Positions 33,590-45,295 of a stretch of 64,000 bases of DNA are shown one piece after another; within the stretch, counting starts at the first letter, position 1, and every line of letters starts with the position of its first letter. The notes under the pieces were generated by a model that saw only the letters and a list, made by a program, of their open reading frames with translations, did not search any database and was not told the DNA's origin. Source of the stretch: Benincasa hispida (Eukaryota > Streptophyta > Magnoliopsida > Cucurbitales > Cucurbitaceae); NCBI RefSeq assembly GCF_009727055.1, contig NC_052356.1, positions 5,117,426-5,181,425 of the forward strand, read 5' to 3'. The translations under genes and the position numbers were made by a program.

Positions 33590-34942
33590 TGTTGGCTTTT
33601 TGGCCCTTAATCTCAAATTAATTAATTAATCAATGTTTTGATGATAACAAACTCATTTTTTAATTACTGAAAATTTTAGTATTTTAATATGTTCATAGCG
33701 TAGAGCTCCAAACAACGATTCCAACACCTCTTGAATCACTCAAATCGGAGATAAAACGAAGACGATATGACTGAAACAAGTCTATAGAGAAAATACCGTG
33801 GTGGATGACGTGACATAACCAGATCATTTGCATGTACATATATGGCAGCATATTGGTTGAATGGTGGATCATTAAGAGATTAACATAGGATAGACTTTTG
33901 ATTTTTGGATTGATTTAAAAAAAATGAAATTAAAAAAAAATTTAAAAGGAAAAATAAATTTAATATTATTTTATGTTTGTGTCTAACGACTAGTTTTTTA
34001 TACATGGTATGTTTTTTATGTTTGGATTGACTTTAAAAAGAATGAATTTAAAAAGAAAATGAATTAAAAGGAAAATAAATAAAATATTATTTTATGTTTA
34101 TGTCTAACGTCTAGTTTTTGATACATGGTATGTTTTTTTATTAATTTTAAAAAGATAATGAATTTCAAAAGAAAAGGAATTTTATATTATATTTTGTTTG
34201 TTTCCAAAATCCAATGGTCCAAATTAATTATGGTGTCTAAAATTTTTTTTCCATCTCTATATAAACCATCTTCCTCTCCAAATTTAAAAAAAACAAAAAT
34301 TTATATTTCATAATACTCCAAAACTCAAAAGTTCCATTGTTTCTCTCTCTAAGTTCCCAATTTTTTTTCTTTTCTTTTCATCTTATTCTTGAGAGAGTGT
34401 TATTGTATTTTGAGGATAAATTTGTTGAGTGTTTAAACTTGTAAATCCACTCTAGTAAGAGTTGTTCTTCAAAAATTCCAACATTTGTAACGGTTTGATC
34501 CTAAACCGTGGAAAGGATCAGGTTTGTTCTTGAACCTATAAAAGGAGCGGTGGTGTAACGGTTGGGCTCTAATCCGTGGAAAGAGTCGGAAAGATTTTAT
34601 TCAAATTCCCAAGAGGCGCTTGGGGAGTGGAGTAGATCTAGTTTGACCGAACCACTATAAAAATTATGGTGTTTTCTTCTCTAACTCTTTTCTTTTTATT
34701 TTTGCAATTAATTTAAGCAATTTATTGTATGTTTTAGTTTGTTCTTATTTATTTGCCAAAATTTGATAGAATTAAATTATCACATTTTTTGTCATCTTAT
34801 TTGTTGCATAAATTGAAATTTTCTTATTATTTATAAAAAGTGTATTAATTAGTTTAATAGGGTTAATTTAGAAAAAGAGTTTAATTAAACCCTATTCACT
34901 CCCCCCCTCCCCACTCTCTAGGGTTGCCATATCGATCCAAAA
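33590..34942 (+). repeat. 3' LTR of copia C
   Basis: It matches 26723-28071 throughout with scattered substitutions and short indels. The TATA box is at 34258-34265. The terminal CA is mutated to AA. Confidence 0.95.
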
Positions 34943-34947
34943 GACTC

Positions 34948-37004
34948 ATGTAGACTTCTTTGTCCAACTTTTCGTTAAGAAAGGCATTCTTCACATCAAA
35001 CTGGTGAAGGGGCCAGTCTTTGTTAACTGCGACTTAGAGCAGAACCTGTACTATATTCAGTTTTGCTACTGGTGAAAAAATTTTAGAATAATTCACCCCG
35101 AAGGTCTGAGTAAAACCTTTGGCAACCAATCTGGCCTTGTATCCATCAATGTTCCATCAGGCCTATACTTTACTGTGAACACCCATTTACATCTAACTAC
35201 TTTGTGTCCATTTGGAAGAGTAACTTGGTCCCACGTATGATTTTTCTCAAGTGCCCCCATTTCTTCCATGACTGTGGCTTTCTGTTCAAGAATCTCCATT
35301 GTTGTGTGTATACTGTTTGATATTAACACTATGTCTAGGCTCGTAGTGAGGGCCTTGAACCCAGGAGACAAGTTGCTATAAGACAAGTAACTCTGCAGTT
35401 GATATTTCGTACACGTTTTGGTACCTTTCCTCAGGGAAATCGGAAGGTCAAGAGATGCATCATGGTCTTTATTCTCCTCGGACTTCATACTGCACTCAAC
35501 CTCCTGCTCATAGGTCTCATGCTCTGTCATTTCTTCTCCACTCCCAACAATGTTTTCTGCTGGAATAGGTGACATTTCTTTTCTAGTTTCAACAATGTTC
35601 TTTGCTGGATCAAGTGTCTCATAACCATCACTCCCTGCCTTAGTCACATTGTTCTGGGTGCAATCATACTTGCTGTCATTGTCATCCCTGCTTTGCTCTC
35701 ATCATTTTCAACACAAGCATCAGTTTTATCAAAATTATTACCATCATCAGGAATATGAGTACTAGTACCTGGAACTGACACCCGTTCTGACTTATGGACT
35801 AGAGCCGGAGAAATAATAGGTGACGTTATTTTCTTTATGAGATTCCTCCTATAGTATGGGATCCATGGGACTTGTTTGGTAGGTAGGATGGATTCATTGG
35901 TACTTATGTCAAGAATGGGTTCAGGTAAGATGGATAGACATGGACCCCAATTGGTTTCTTCACTAGTATTCTCCCCCTTAAGAGAACCATTGGGAAAGAA
36001 GGGATGATCTTCAAAGAATATCACATCCATTGAGACAAAGTATTTTCTGGAAGAGGGATGATAACACTTGTACCCATGTTGATGAAGAGGATATCCCTCA
36101 AAGACACATTTCTGGGCACAAGGAGTAATCTTGGTTCGGTTAGGACCATGAATATGAACGAACACAACACACCCAAATATCCGAAGGGGAACATAAAAAA
36201 TAAGTCGATTATTAGGGTAGGATTCTTTGAAGTAATCTAAGGGGATTTGGAATTTTAGAGCCCGGGACGACATTCGAATTATCAGATGGGCTGCTGTCAG
36301 AATAGCATCCCCCCATAAATAGAACAAAAGAGAACTTGACAATATAAGAGATCGAGCAACTTCGATGAGGTGACGATTTTCCGTTCGGCCACTCCATTTT
36401 GTTGAGGAATGTATGCACAAGAAATTTAATGGACTATTCCTTTTGAGATTAAGAACTCCCTAAAGGAATTATTAAAGTATTCCCGACCATTGTAACTAAA
36501 GAGAATAGTGATTTTTGCATTGAACTGGGTTTCTATAGAATAGTGGAACTGTTGGAAGACCGATGTAACTTTGGATTTATCTATCAGAAGAAAAACCCAG
36601 GTTCACCTAGTATGGCCGTCAATGAAGGTTACAAACCATCGCTTGCCAGTGACGGTAGTAACAGGTGACAGACCCCAAACATCGCTATAGAAGAGGGTGA
36701 ATCGTTTGGAAGGCTTATAAGGCTGAGGTTTTAATGATGCATGGGGTTGTTTGGCTTGGACACACACATCACAATTTAACTTAGAAATATTAACATTATG
36801 AAAAAGATGAGGAAATAGATCATTCATATAATGGAAATTAGGGTGCCCAAGGCGATAGTGTCGTAACACATAATCAGTTTCAGAAACAAAAAAATGAGAT
36901 GAAAGTAAACTAGTCCTATCACATATCCTAGATGAGGCTTCTTCGGTGAGGAAATAGAGCCCCCTATCATGACATGCAGTGCCAATCATCATCCCCGAGT
37001 TCAA
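34948..37004 (-). pseudogene. Integrase and RT N-terminal region of copia B
   Basis: From the right on the minus strand: LRHYRLGHPNFHYMNDLFPH (pre-integrase block, about 36870), LNCDVCVQAKQ, LFYSDVWGLSPVTTVTGKRW with the first catalytic Asp (about 36685). The rest of the core is broken. ENRHLIEVARSLILSSSLLF is near 36380 and PLRIFGCVVFVHIHGPN near 36170. The linker ends LDLPISLRKGTKTCTKYQLQ, then the RT start EILEQKATVMEEMGALEKNH and KWVFTVKYRPDGTLMD near 35140. Stops and frame shifts are frequent. Confidence 0.88.
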
Positions 37005-37083
37005 ATCCTGAAAAACAACAGTATCAGGTGAGAAGATAAAAGGTTGTAAGAGACTTTGGGCACATGCAACACATCTTGAAGAA

Positions 37084-37314
37084 TCAAGCCCTCAAAGGGT
37101 GACAACCTCCTTTTCCGGCAACTGGAGCAAAAGACCCATCAGCAATTTTGATCCTCTCATTCCTAAAACTTGGTTGATAAGAAAGAAATTTGTTGGAAGA
37201 GCCAATCAAGTGATCTGTAGCACCTGAAAATAAAATCCATGGTTTACTACCAGTTATGCTAACAATGCCAAAGGAGTGAAGAGTACCTGAATGGGCGATT
37301 GCACTTACTCCCAC
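37084..37314 (-). pseudogene. Protease of copia B with lost catalytic Asp
   Basis: Minus-strand frame with KPWILFSGATDHLIGSSNKF, then RIKIADGSFAPVAGKG. The family signature is D-S-G-A-T-D-H; here Phe occupies the catalytic Asp position. The enzyme would be inactive. Confidence 0.85.
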
Positions 37315-37329
37315 TGTACCAGAAGTGCT

Positions 37330-38885
37330 CTAACTATTTTCCTGATTTTGAGATTTTGTGTCTTTAGTTACTGGTTCACCTACCAGTGCTCGACCTAACT
37401 GTGGTTTTTTACCATTCATCGGACGACCATCAACTTTCAGCACTGATCTTTTGTAAGCCAGGGCTTCTTGCAATGTACACACACTGGAGTCGGCTTACTA
37501 TTCTATTTATCACGGACGGAGCCTGACATTTTGAAAGCAGCGAAGTCTGTCGGTGTCACGAGTGTATTATTCATTGCCCTAGACTTGTCTTCCTCAAGAT
37601 GTACTTTAGAGCAGACTTCCATTACGGATTGTATTTGACAGGTTCCCAGTATACGACTTCGTACTACATCAAACTTAGAGTTTAGTCTGGCCAGAAAGTC
37701 ATATACACGATCGCTTTCCTCATACTAATAATGCAAGACTCCTCCACATGGACAATTCCAAATCATCTCAAGACACAAATCCATCTCTTTCCAGAGAAGT
37801 GATAATTTATTGAAGTATGTTATAACATCCATTGCCCCTTGCTTACACTCATGAACTTGCTTACGTAAGGTATATAACCAAGAAGCGTTCTGTCTTTTGG
37901 AGTAAAGCTTTTAGACTGCCTCCTAAATGTCTCGAGCCATGGTTGCATATAGTAGGGGTTTCCCAATCTGAGGTTGCATACTCTCTACTAGAATAGACCG
38001 AAGTAGAGAGTCTTCTCCCTTCCAAATTCGTTCTTTGGGGATATCTGATCTTGGTTTTGGTATCTCACCCGTTAAATACGACCCTCAGGGCCATTTTAAT
38101 GGATTGAGACCAAGAGAAATAATTATCACCATTTAACTTTTTGCCTACAATAAAGCTAGAAGAGTTTCCTATTGCTCCAAAAAATAAATTTTTAGAGTAT
38201 ACAGGAAAGGAAGTTACCGAATTTCCAGGGTAAATCGATTGATTTTGGTTTAGATCTGGCTGGACATTGTATCTCGATCCCAGTGCTTCCCCAATGGCAG
38301 CTATCTACTGCTGGAACATCTCATTCTACTGCTTAATTTGTAGTTACAACTGAGTAAATTGGTCTTGAATTATACTCTCTTGATCCCAATACTAAATCCA
38401 CCAATGATCAACGATGACTGTCCCAAACTACCATTTGCATCCGGCTGGAACAGGGGATCCAATTGATGAAGTGGCAGCCACTGGTTGGATCCATTACCGG
38501 CTGATTTAGTTGATGAAACAAGCTGCGACTCGGACTAGCTCCAGCGCCATTGACAGCAGCGTCAATCAGGGAACCTCGGCTTGACAACGATTGAGAGGAA
38601 CTCGATGATTTTACGCCGACTTGTGGGATTGGCTGGAACCGGCTGGAAAATGCCGCTGGACTGATCCGCACGGGAGGGACGACGCCGGTCTTGGGCTGTG
38701 CTACTTGGAAAGTGTCGAACGGCTATGTCGACTTTAACCTTTACGGCGCAGAAGGAATCGATGGGACCTATTGTGGATCGTCGATCGTCTGCATCTGCTG
38801 TGACCCATAAGAAATCTGGGGAAAATCGACCGGTTGGTCAGGTCTGATTGGTTGGTCAAGTCTGATCGGCTGGTCGATTGATTTT
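37330..38885 (-). pseudogene. gag remnant of copia B
   Basis: The zinc knuckle region near 37440-37485 reads C-V-H-C-K-K-P-W-L-T-K-D-Q-C, with Leu in place of the expected His. Upstream (higher coordinates) lies eroded gag core and a Ser-rich, GC-rich leader (frame 38671-38408 with SSSSQSLSSRGSLIDAAVNG), parallel to the leader of copia A. Homology stops near 38885, and neither primer site nor 5' LTR follows. Confidence 0.75.
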
Positions 38886-39600
38886 AAGTTTTTATTGTTA
38901 GTTTAACTTGATTTAGCATAGTTTGTGTGAAATTCAAAATTGAAAAGTTTGGATTGAACTCGCATTTTCATAAGAACAATCTAGGAAAAGCATTTAGAAA
39001 TAGATCTAGGCTTTGTACTCGGAAATAGGTAAAAAACCTTTAGAATCATAAAAAGTTGTTTGTTTGATTCATGTAGGTAATAAGTAGCCACATTGAAATA
39101 TGTCTTTAATTGCTTAGCGTCCTAATGGTACTTGAAAAAAGGATTGAATAAGTGTTTAACTCGATTCACGGTTGTAAGTGTCATAAAAGATAGGGATGCA
39201 ACTGCTTTCAAATAAACTTATGTTTGAACCATACAAAGATGAAAGAGCGATGTGTGGGTGCAAATAGGCGAAATACCTTGATGAACCTAACCTAATTAAA
39301 CATCTTTGCAGGCACATTGGTGGGCACATTTCCTATTGCCGTTGAAACTAGCTTGGATGCTTCTTTTTATCATGAGTATTTATTCTTGATTTGTGTTTTC
39401 TTTTACTTTTATCTCATTCAATTTCAGTATTTAAAACCACATAAAACTCCAACTACTTTTGGTTAAGTTTGTTGCAAATTTAAAGGGCTTTCTGTCGGAT
39501 CTAGATTTCTGAAAACTTTGTTTCCTTGGGTTTGATACTCATGCTCTTTACTATTTTACTTTATTGATTGTGTGCACTTTCACCCAGGTTTGTTCCTCAT
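38886..39600 (+). mobile_element. Possible gypsy (Tat/Athila type) LTR end fragment
   Basis: No coding sequence. The ending near 39500-39590, with TCGGATCTAGATTTCTGAAA and a run to TTGTGTGCACTTTCACCCA, resembles the R-U5 end of Tat/Athila-group LTRs that I know from plants. No primer site follows. Low confidence. Confidence 0.3.
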
Positions 39601-39779
39601 TGCTCAATCGTTCATCCACATCAGTTGTGCCAAAGGAACTGCCTAAACCAGTTAGATCATCATTGTGTTAAAACTCTATTCTATTTATCTTTTCAATGTC
39701 TAGTATGATTTGGTATTATCTATGATGCAACATGTCAATTTCTTATGCACTGGATCATACTATCTGTAACTGAACTCAT

Positions 39780-40306
39780 CATGATCATAGTCAAGGAACA
39801 CATATGGTCTAGCCTTTTCAACAAGCTTCAATCTCTCATCTTTAAGAATACATGAATGAAAGTTTTAGAACCAGAGGCATGAAAATGATTACAAAATATA
39901 TCCTTATTTGACCAAATTTTGTTTGAATCTTCAAATTCTAAACGAACACATGGTGTGAGATTCAAAAGATGTATAGTTGTATTTAATGTTTCCAACTGAA
40001 TGCTCACAGTAATTTTGTTTGTGCAAGCAACCATCTCACTCTCTCAACTATTGTTTTGTTCATTCTCTCAGCTAGCTCGTTTAATTGAGAAGTCTTAGGA
40101 AGCTGTTTTATGTCAAATACCATGATATCTGCAATGCTCATCTAAAGGTCCACAATATTTATCCCTATGATCATTATTTTGACAAAGTGTCTTACGCCAA
40201 AGGTCAACACTTTTTTCATTATCCATTATATTTATATCACAATCACTAATCTTAGCCTCCATAAAATGCAGTGATAAACATTTGAGTTTCATAGCTACCA
40301 CCATAG
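39780..40306 (-). pseudogene. Copia remnant P, integrase core
   Basis: Minus strand: CLSLHFMEAKISDCDINIMD and SVDLWRKTL (pre-integrase region), then DKYCGPLDEHCRYHGI, the block just after the second catalytic Asp. The eroded P-Q-x-N-G-x-x-E-R-M-N segment is near 40080. Then come LLNLTPCVRLEFEDSNKIWS and FCNHFHASGSKTFIHVFLK, the FGCKAFVH-type end of the core. It is cut at 40306 by an L LTR. Its pol family resembles that of remnant Q. Confidence 0.75.
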
Positions 40307-42455
40307 TGATAGGTTTATGCCCTAAACTCGTGGTGTGTAAATAAATAAAAAAATTACCTATGATTAATAAAATAATTTGTTATTTTATATTACATCTTCA
40401 ATTTGCATAACTATTTCAATACAGCAAAATCAAAGGTCATTTACATAAAACTTGAACAATATGTAGTCGACATACAGTAGATTATATTCAAGTAATAACC
40501 TTAAAGGATCTATAGTAGATGGATAAGGTTGAGTGCTTTATCCTAGTAACACTATGGATACGACCCACTTTGTAGTCGTTACAAACAAAGTAATTCAAAT
40601 TATTCATATGGAGACATGTGAATGGAGGTATCCTATACAATGAGTTTGTATAAGACTGGACTGTGAAATAATTAATCTATCTCTATAATGCTATTGATTG
40701 AAGAGATTACTAGTTCAAAGATGATCATATATACCTCGATCTTAATCCTGAGTGAGTTATGATCTCCTACCTATGGGGACTCGTTCTTTGATTTCCTTGG
40801 GTCAGAATGAACTGAGTTGTCGACTCAATAAGCCTACTATTCTTGGGACTTCACCAAATAGAGAGATGGAAACGTAATTTCACACGATGGATAATAACAC
40901 CATAAAAGTCTATTTTCTCTAGCTTAATTCGGACTTGTTCGTGGAATTTACATTTTTTTTATGTTATTTTGTAGATATTGAGAAATTGAGAGGTGGAATG
41001 GACCTCCAAAATCGAAACAGGATTAAAAAAACCAAAACGAAGCTCCATAGCATCAACCGGGAAGAAGGATGAAAGACGGTCCTTTTATTTGTATGGGTGA
41101 AAGTGGCCAGATCACCGACTCAATAAGTCTACCATTTTGGGGATTCTTCTGATTAGAAAGCTGAGAACACAACTACACAAGAAGGAATTCACTCCTTCCC
41201 CAACGTCGGGGGAAATAGATAAATTGCTCCCTTAAGGGCTGGTTCTGGGGCTCGAACAATGTGGCATCCGAGAGGAGTTTGGTCATAGTTAGACTATGAT
41301 TTATTGTTCATTAGAGAGATCAGTGGTATTTAAGGAGTTAGATGTAACTATAGGGGTAAAGCGATAATTTTGGTCCAGCTGTACTTACGAACAATTTATG
41401 AAAGGTCATTATACTGTTGACTGGTTATATTCAATGAACATAGAAATATATCTGTAGTGCGAAGAGTGCAGCTATCGATTTTTAGTGGAGTGCCCGACAG
41501 TTAACGGATGGTAAATAACTTAATTAAAGGAGTTTAATTAATTATTCACATACCGTTGGAGCTTTAAGCTACATGTCCATGCCTCTCTGTAGCTCAACGA
41601 AAATTAATGAGAATCAATTTTTGGATTAATTTGAATTGTTCAACTTGATTGAGGAAATTAATTATATGTCATATAACTATTTTAATTTAATTATATATGA
41701 TATAATTACTATAATGTATTTGATACATTATAATATAAAGTTTATTTGAGAGAAATTAAATATTTGCATATGATTCAAATATTAATTATGTGAATTGGAT
41801 TCATAAAATTAAATTTAATGTAAATGAGATTTATATTAAATATCGTTGTTGAAAGAATTAAACTATAGGTTATATTGTATTGGATACAATATTAAACTAT
41901 AGGTTATATGTTATATATGATATAACAATAGTTTAATATATATTACATGATAAAGTTGTTATCAAATAAATATATATTAAGAATTTTATTAAAATTAATT
42001 TTATATTTTTAAAAAATTTTAGGGAGGGTGTTGTAACTCCCTCTCCCTTTTTCTCTCTAGAACGTGAGAGTGGGTTTCAGTTTATATTTTTGCTGGTTAT
42101 TCATCTTCTTCTTCCTGAAGAAAAATTACAAAAAGGTTCTATAAGTTTTTCAATCTCATCCCAATCTCTTACTCTCATCTTTCTAAAATTCCCTCTTTAC
42201 CAAAATAGTCAGAGCCCACACCTCCTAGATTCTCATTCAGAGAATACAGTGGATTTCTCGTGGTGGTGTCCTTTTGTGAGGGTTTCTTTCTTGAAGAATT
42301 GATCTTCAAAGGTAAGGGTTTCTGAAACCCATTTTACTTTTCTGTAAATTAGTTTTAGCATGGTTTAAATTAATTTTAGATGCATAATTTATGTTTGTTT
42401 CTATAATTTTAAACATTTTGTAAATTTGGGATTTTTGGTCCGATCCCATTTTCCA
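40307..42455 (+). mobile_element. L-family LTR L2, mosaic
   Basis: It begins TGATAGGTTTATGCCC and follows the L layout to near 42455 (...CCCATTTTCCA). Relative to other copies it has a second version of the ATGGGTGAAAGTGGCC block. That block is read once, diverged, at about 40790-40890 and again at 41080-41190, separated by about 190 bases of foreign sequence. Target duplication is not evident (CATAG on the left, CTCAA on the right), so it may be a fragment rather than a clean solo LTR. Confidence 0.75.
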
Positions 42456-42579
42456 CTCAAGGATCTTCAATGGTTCCTTCAAGCCTAGATGTTGCAATGA
42501 TCTGAAAGTTGATGGACAAAGGAGAACACATGCACACTGGTAAATTGGACACTGTAGCAGTGAGTGTAGCAACGCTTTG

Positions 42580-44152
42580 TGATGATGAAAATTTAGTGAA
42601 CGCAATTATGCGATGCATGTCTTAGGTTATGTGTTGATTCTCATGCATCGGTTGTCATGCGTTAGAATGAAACTATGCATTAACGAATGTATGCGATGAC
42701 CATGCGTTTCCGTCACAAGTTTTTTGTACTCACGCCAAGTATAATGCGAACGCAAGTTTCTTGGGTGATCGGAGGTCGAACTAAGTTTCTTGGGTGACGC
42801 ATAGTAAATGTATGGACAAATAGATAAAATGTGAAGATGTCTTCATCGCAACTCTAAGTTTGACCGCAAGGGCAACCTCAGCCAACGTAAGCTATGCGAT
42901 CATGCTACACACACTTTAGCCTATTTCTAGGACACATGCGATGTATATGCGATAGTGTCGAGAAGCCTATGCCTAAGCCTCCATAACCCGCTCATGTGCT
43001 CTCACACATAAGCACGATGACCACATACCACCGTATCCTACTTCTGGACGCATGCAATATCCTATCCGTAGGGTGCATATGATGTGTAATAGCAAACAAA
43101 GCTTATCTCTAAGTTCCCCATTCTTGCTTATGCGTTCCAATCCGCTCTCTCGAGTATTAGATTTTTGTTTTAGACTACTTTCCCAAGTATGCCTAAATGA
43201 TGAATGATGCATTCATAAGACAAGGTAACCGCATAAAATTGGCTGACTTAAGATTATCTCTAGTGAATACTTACTTACATTGCTTAATATGACCAACCAC
43301 TTACCCTCTCGGGTGGTTAGTTGTTGCTGACTTTACTCATAGATAAGCATTGCATCCGCCTATAGACAGGCGTTGCTACAGCTTAGATTTTGAAAATAAG
43401 GTTTTCTCACAACACTCACGCAACGCACACCTTCCGGTGGTTTGCTACATGCTTCATATTTCTATGTCGCATGTTAAGTATGCGATACTCCAACAATCTC
43501 ACTAAGTGATGCAATGAAAGTTAAGGATGCTAAGCAAAGAAAGATAGAGCTTAATCGCCGACAGTATTAATGGACCTGCTCTGATTTTGACATTCGCGGC
43601 ATGATGGTTCTTTTCTGAATATCTGCTGCTAACGGCGTGGTAGGTGAAATATCAACATCATCTTTTGATTTTCCCGAGATATGCGTTGATGCTTTCATTC
43701 CACCAACCTTGCGTTCATCCCTCTATTATGGTTATCATTGTGTAGCCGCAATCTTGCAATGACCGCATTCGCTTGATTACCGCAACTTCTACACGATGAA
43801 CGCAATCGCTTGACGATCACAACTCCTATGCGATGGATGCATGTGGTTGATTACCGCAACACACATGTGTTGAACGTATGCGTTCGCGTTTGCGATGGAG
43901 AATTTTTCTGCATGCAGTCGTCTATGCGATAGCTCGGCTTCCGTGTTTGCGTCCACTTTTTGTGTTAACTACAAAGATAGACAATTCAACGCATTATAAC
44001 GCATAATAGTGGGTTAGCCGAGATTCTTAATGATGAACGACGCAAACTCATTTTCTCATGAATTTCTAACATAATTTCTGCATATTCTGCTTAATAACTC
44101 TCATAATTCTAAATAAAAGGCGTAAGATGATGTGCATTTCTGCATGTCATCA
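42580..44152 (-). repeat. 3' LTR of element E
   Basis: 1573 bp, TGATGATGAAAATTTAG...GCATGTCATCA on the plus strand. It lacks two segments present in the other LTR (matching about 45490-45650 and 46410-46790). The second deletion has ATAGAGCTT at its edge in both copies. Rich in TGCGAT, GCGTT and CGCAA strings. Confidence 0.9.
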
Positions 44153-45295
44153 CACCCCAAAACTTAGAATCATGCTTGGCCTCAAGCATGTGTTATACTC
44201 AAGAAATTCTAACTCACCATCAGGCTTTCCTTTGCGATGACTAGCCTCTCAGAATATAATTTACACATACCTCTAACCATGGCCGCAACGCTCTCTCCAC
44301 TTTTTCTACTTCTTCAAAAAGATCTGTTCTAAGTTTAAATCCAACAAGCCTTGTCTAAAAAACTTTTTATTCATTCGCCGCAACTTTGCGTTTAGCATTT
44401 GAGAATGTGTTCATTCAAAATAATTCAAAAAAAATTCCGATTACTTATTCGAATGCGGTAAGCTAAACTTAGAGGTTGGCAGCATTCTCACCGCAAAGCT
44501 AAAAACAAAATCAACAGGAATGCGATAATAAATGTTTGAGCCAAGGTTTGCACATAATAAAACTTAAGACGTTCAAAATTTGAAGAAGCTATTAAAAAGT
44601 AGGGAGCACCTTGTGATGCTTAGTAAGTGGATGCAGTGAATTATACGTACCATCATAGATGCATCACAAAGGAACAAAATCGGACAAGGAGAATTTCAAA
44701 AGGATAATGCATAAAAGATAACAAGAAAAGACCTTAAGCGGAATAACGCATGCGATTATGCATTGGAATCCACGCGATCGAAGCCATGCGTTGAAGGATG
44801 GAGGGAATTCTTCCATTATAATGCGCATCGAGGAGAACTATTTTCGCACTTGCAAGGAACAAACGCACCACAACCAAGGAAGCAGCCGCATATCCAAAAT
44901 AACAATAAAAATAAACTAAACTAAGAAAGCAAGTTAAAGATAGAATAGAAGAAGTCCCTGAAGAAATTGGAGTGTTGTCACCACAAGAAGTCTCCCCTAT
45001 AGGAGATTGCTCTCAACTGCTTAGGTCAAGAGCTTTCCCTGACCATTGGAACTTCTGGCAATTTTTGGGCGCATGTTGGCCACCATGTGCTTAAAATTAC
45101 CTTCAGCTCATGCGACTGATTGCCCTTCTACCTTAGGGTGAATATTGGTTTTAGTGCATCGCCTACACTTCTAATAGTTGTTTGCAAACTTAGTCGCACA
45201 AGCTACAATACTCCCAAGATAAAAGGTTGCCTGCAGAGACACAAAACTCAACAAAAATAATTAGCTGCCAAGTCCCGGCAACGGTGCCAAAAACT
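44153..45295 (-). other. Internal domain of element E, non-coding
   Basis: 1143 bp between the LTRs. On the minus strand it starts with the primer site and ends in GTTTTGGGGTG beside the 3' LTR, a weak polypurine tract. No frame longer than about 60 codons shows any gag or pol motif. Confidence 0.8.
45274..45292 (-). other. tRNA-Asp type primer site of element E
   Basis: On the minus strand TGGCACCGTTGCCGGGAC, one or two bases from the tRNA-Asp site TGGCGCCGTTGCCGGGGA known for Tat/Athila-group elements. Confidence 0.85.

Larger units (their letters stand above)
26723..34942 (+). mobile_element. Copia element C, Sirevirus-like, 8.2 kb
   Basis: Element with two long LTRs (1349 and 1353 bp), primer site, gag with zinc knuckle, protease, integrase, RT, RNase H and five purine tracts before the 3' LTR. 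Long copia LTRs ending in a CCCCCTCTAGGGTTGCC-type string and repeated AGGGGGAG tracts are known features of the Sirevirus lineage; assignment here is inference. Many frameshifts make it defective. The youngest clearly ordered event at this locus is its insertion into copia B. Confidence 0.9.
26718..34947. repeat. Target-site duplication of element C
   Basis: GACTC at 26718-26722 and again at 34943-34947 flanks element C exactly. It lies inside the RT gene of copia B. Confidence 0.95.
25327..38885 (-). mobile_element. Copia element B, minus strand, 5'-truncated and split by C
   Basis: Close relative of copia A in the opposite orientation. Parts from right to left: gag 37330-38885, protease 37084-37314, integrase 35640-37004, RT N-terminus 34948-35640, then element C, then RT C-terminus and RNase H 25602-26717, polypurine tract and 3' LTR 25327-25554. 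No 5' LTR or primer site was found; the homology ends near 38885. Reading across C restores EVYM-SPPPRFE, matching the same place in A ([12 protein letters not shown]), which proves the split. Confidence 0.9.
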
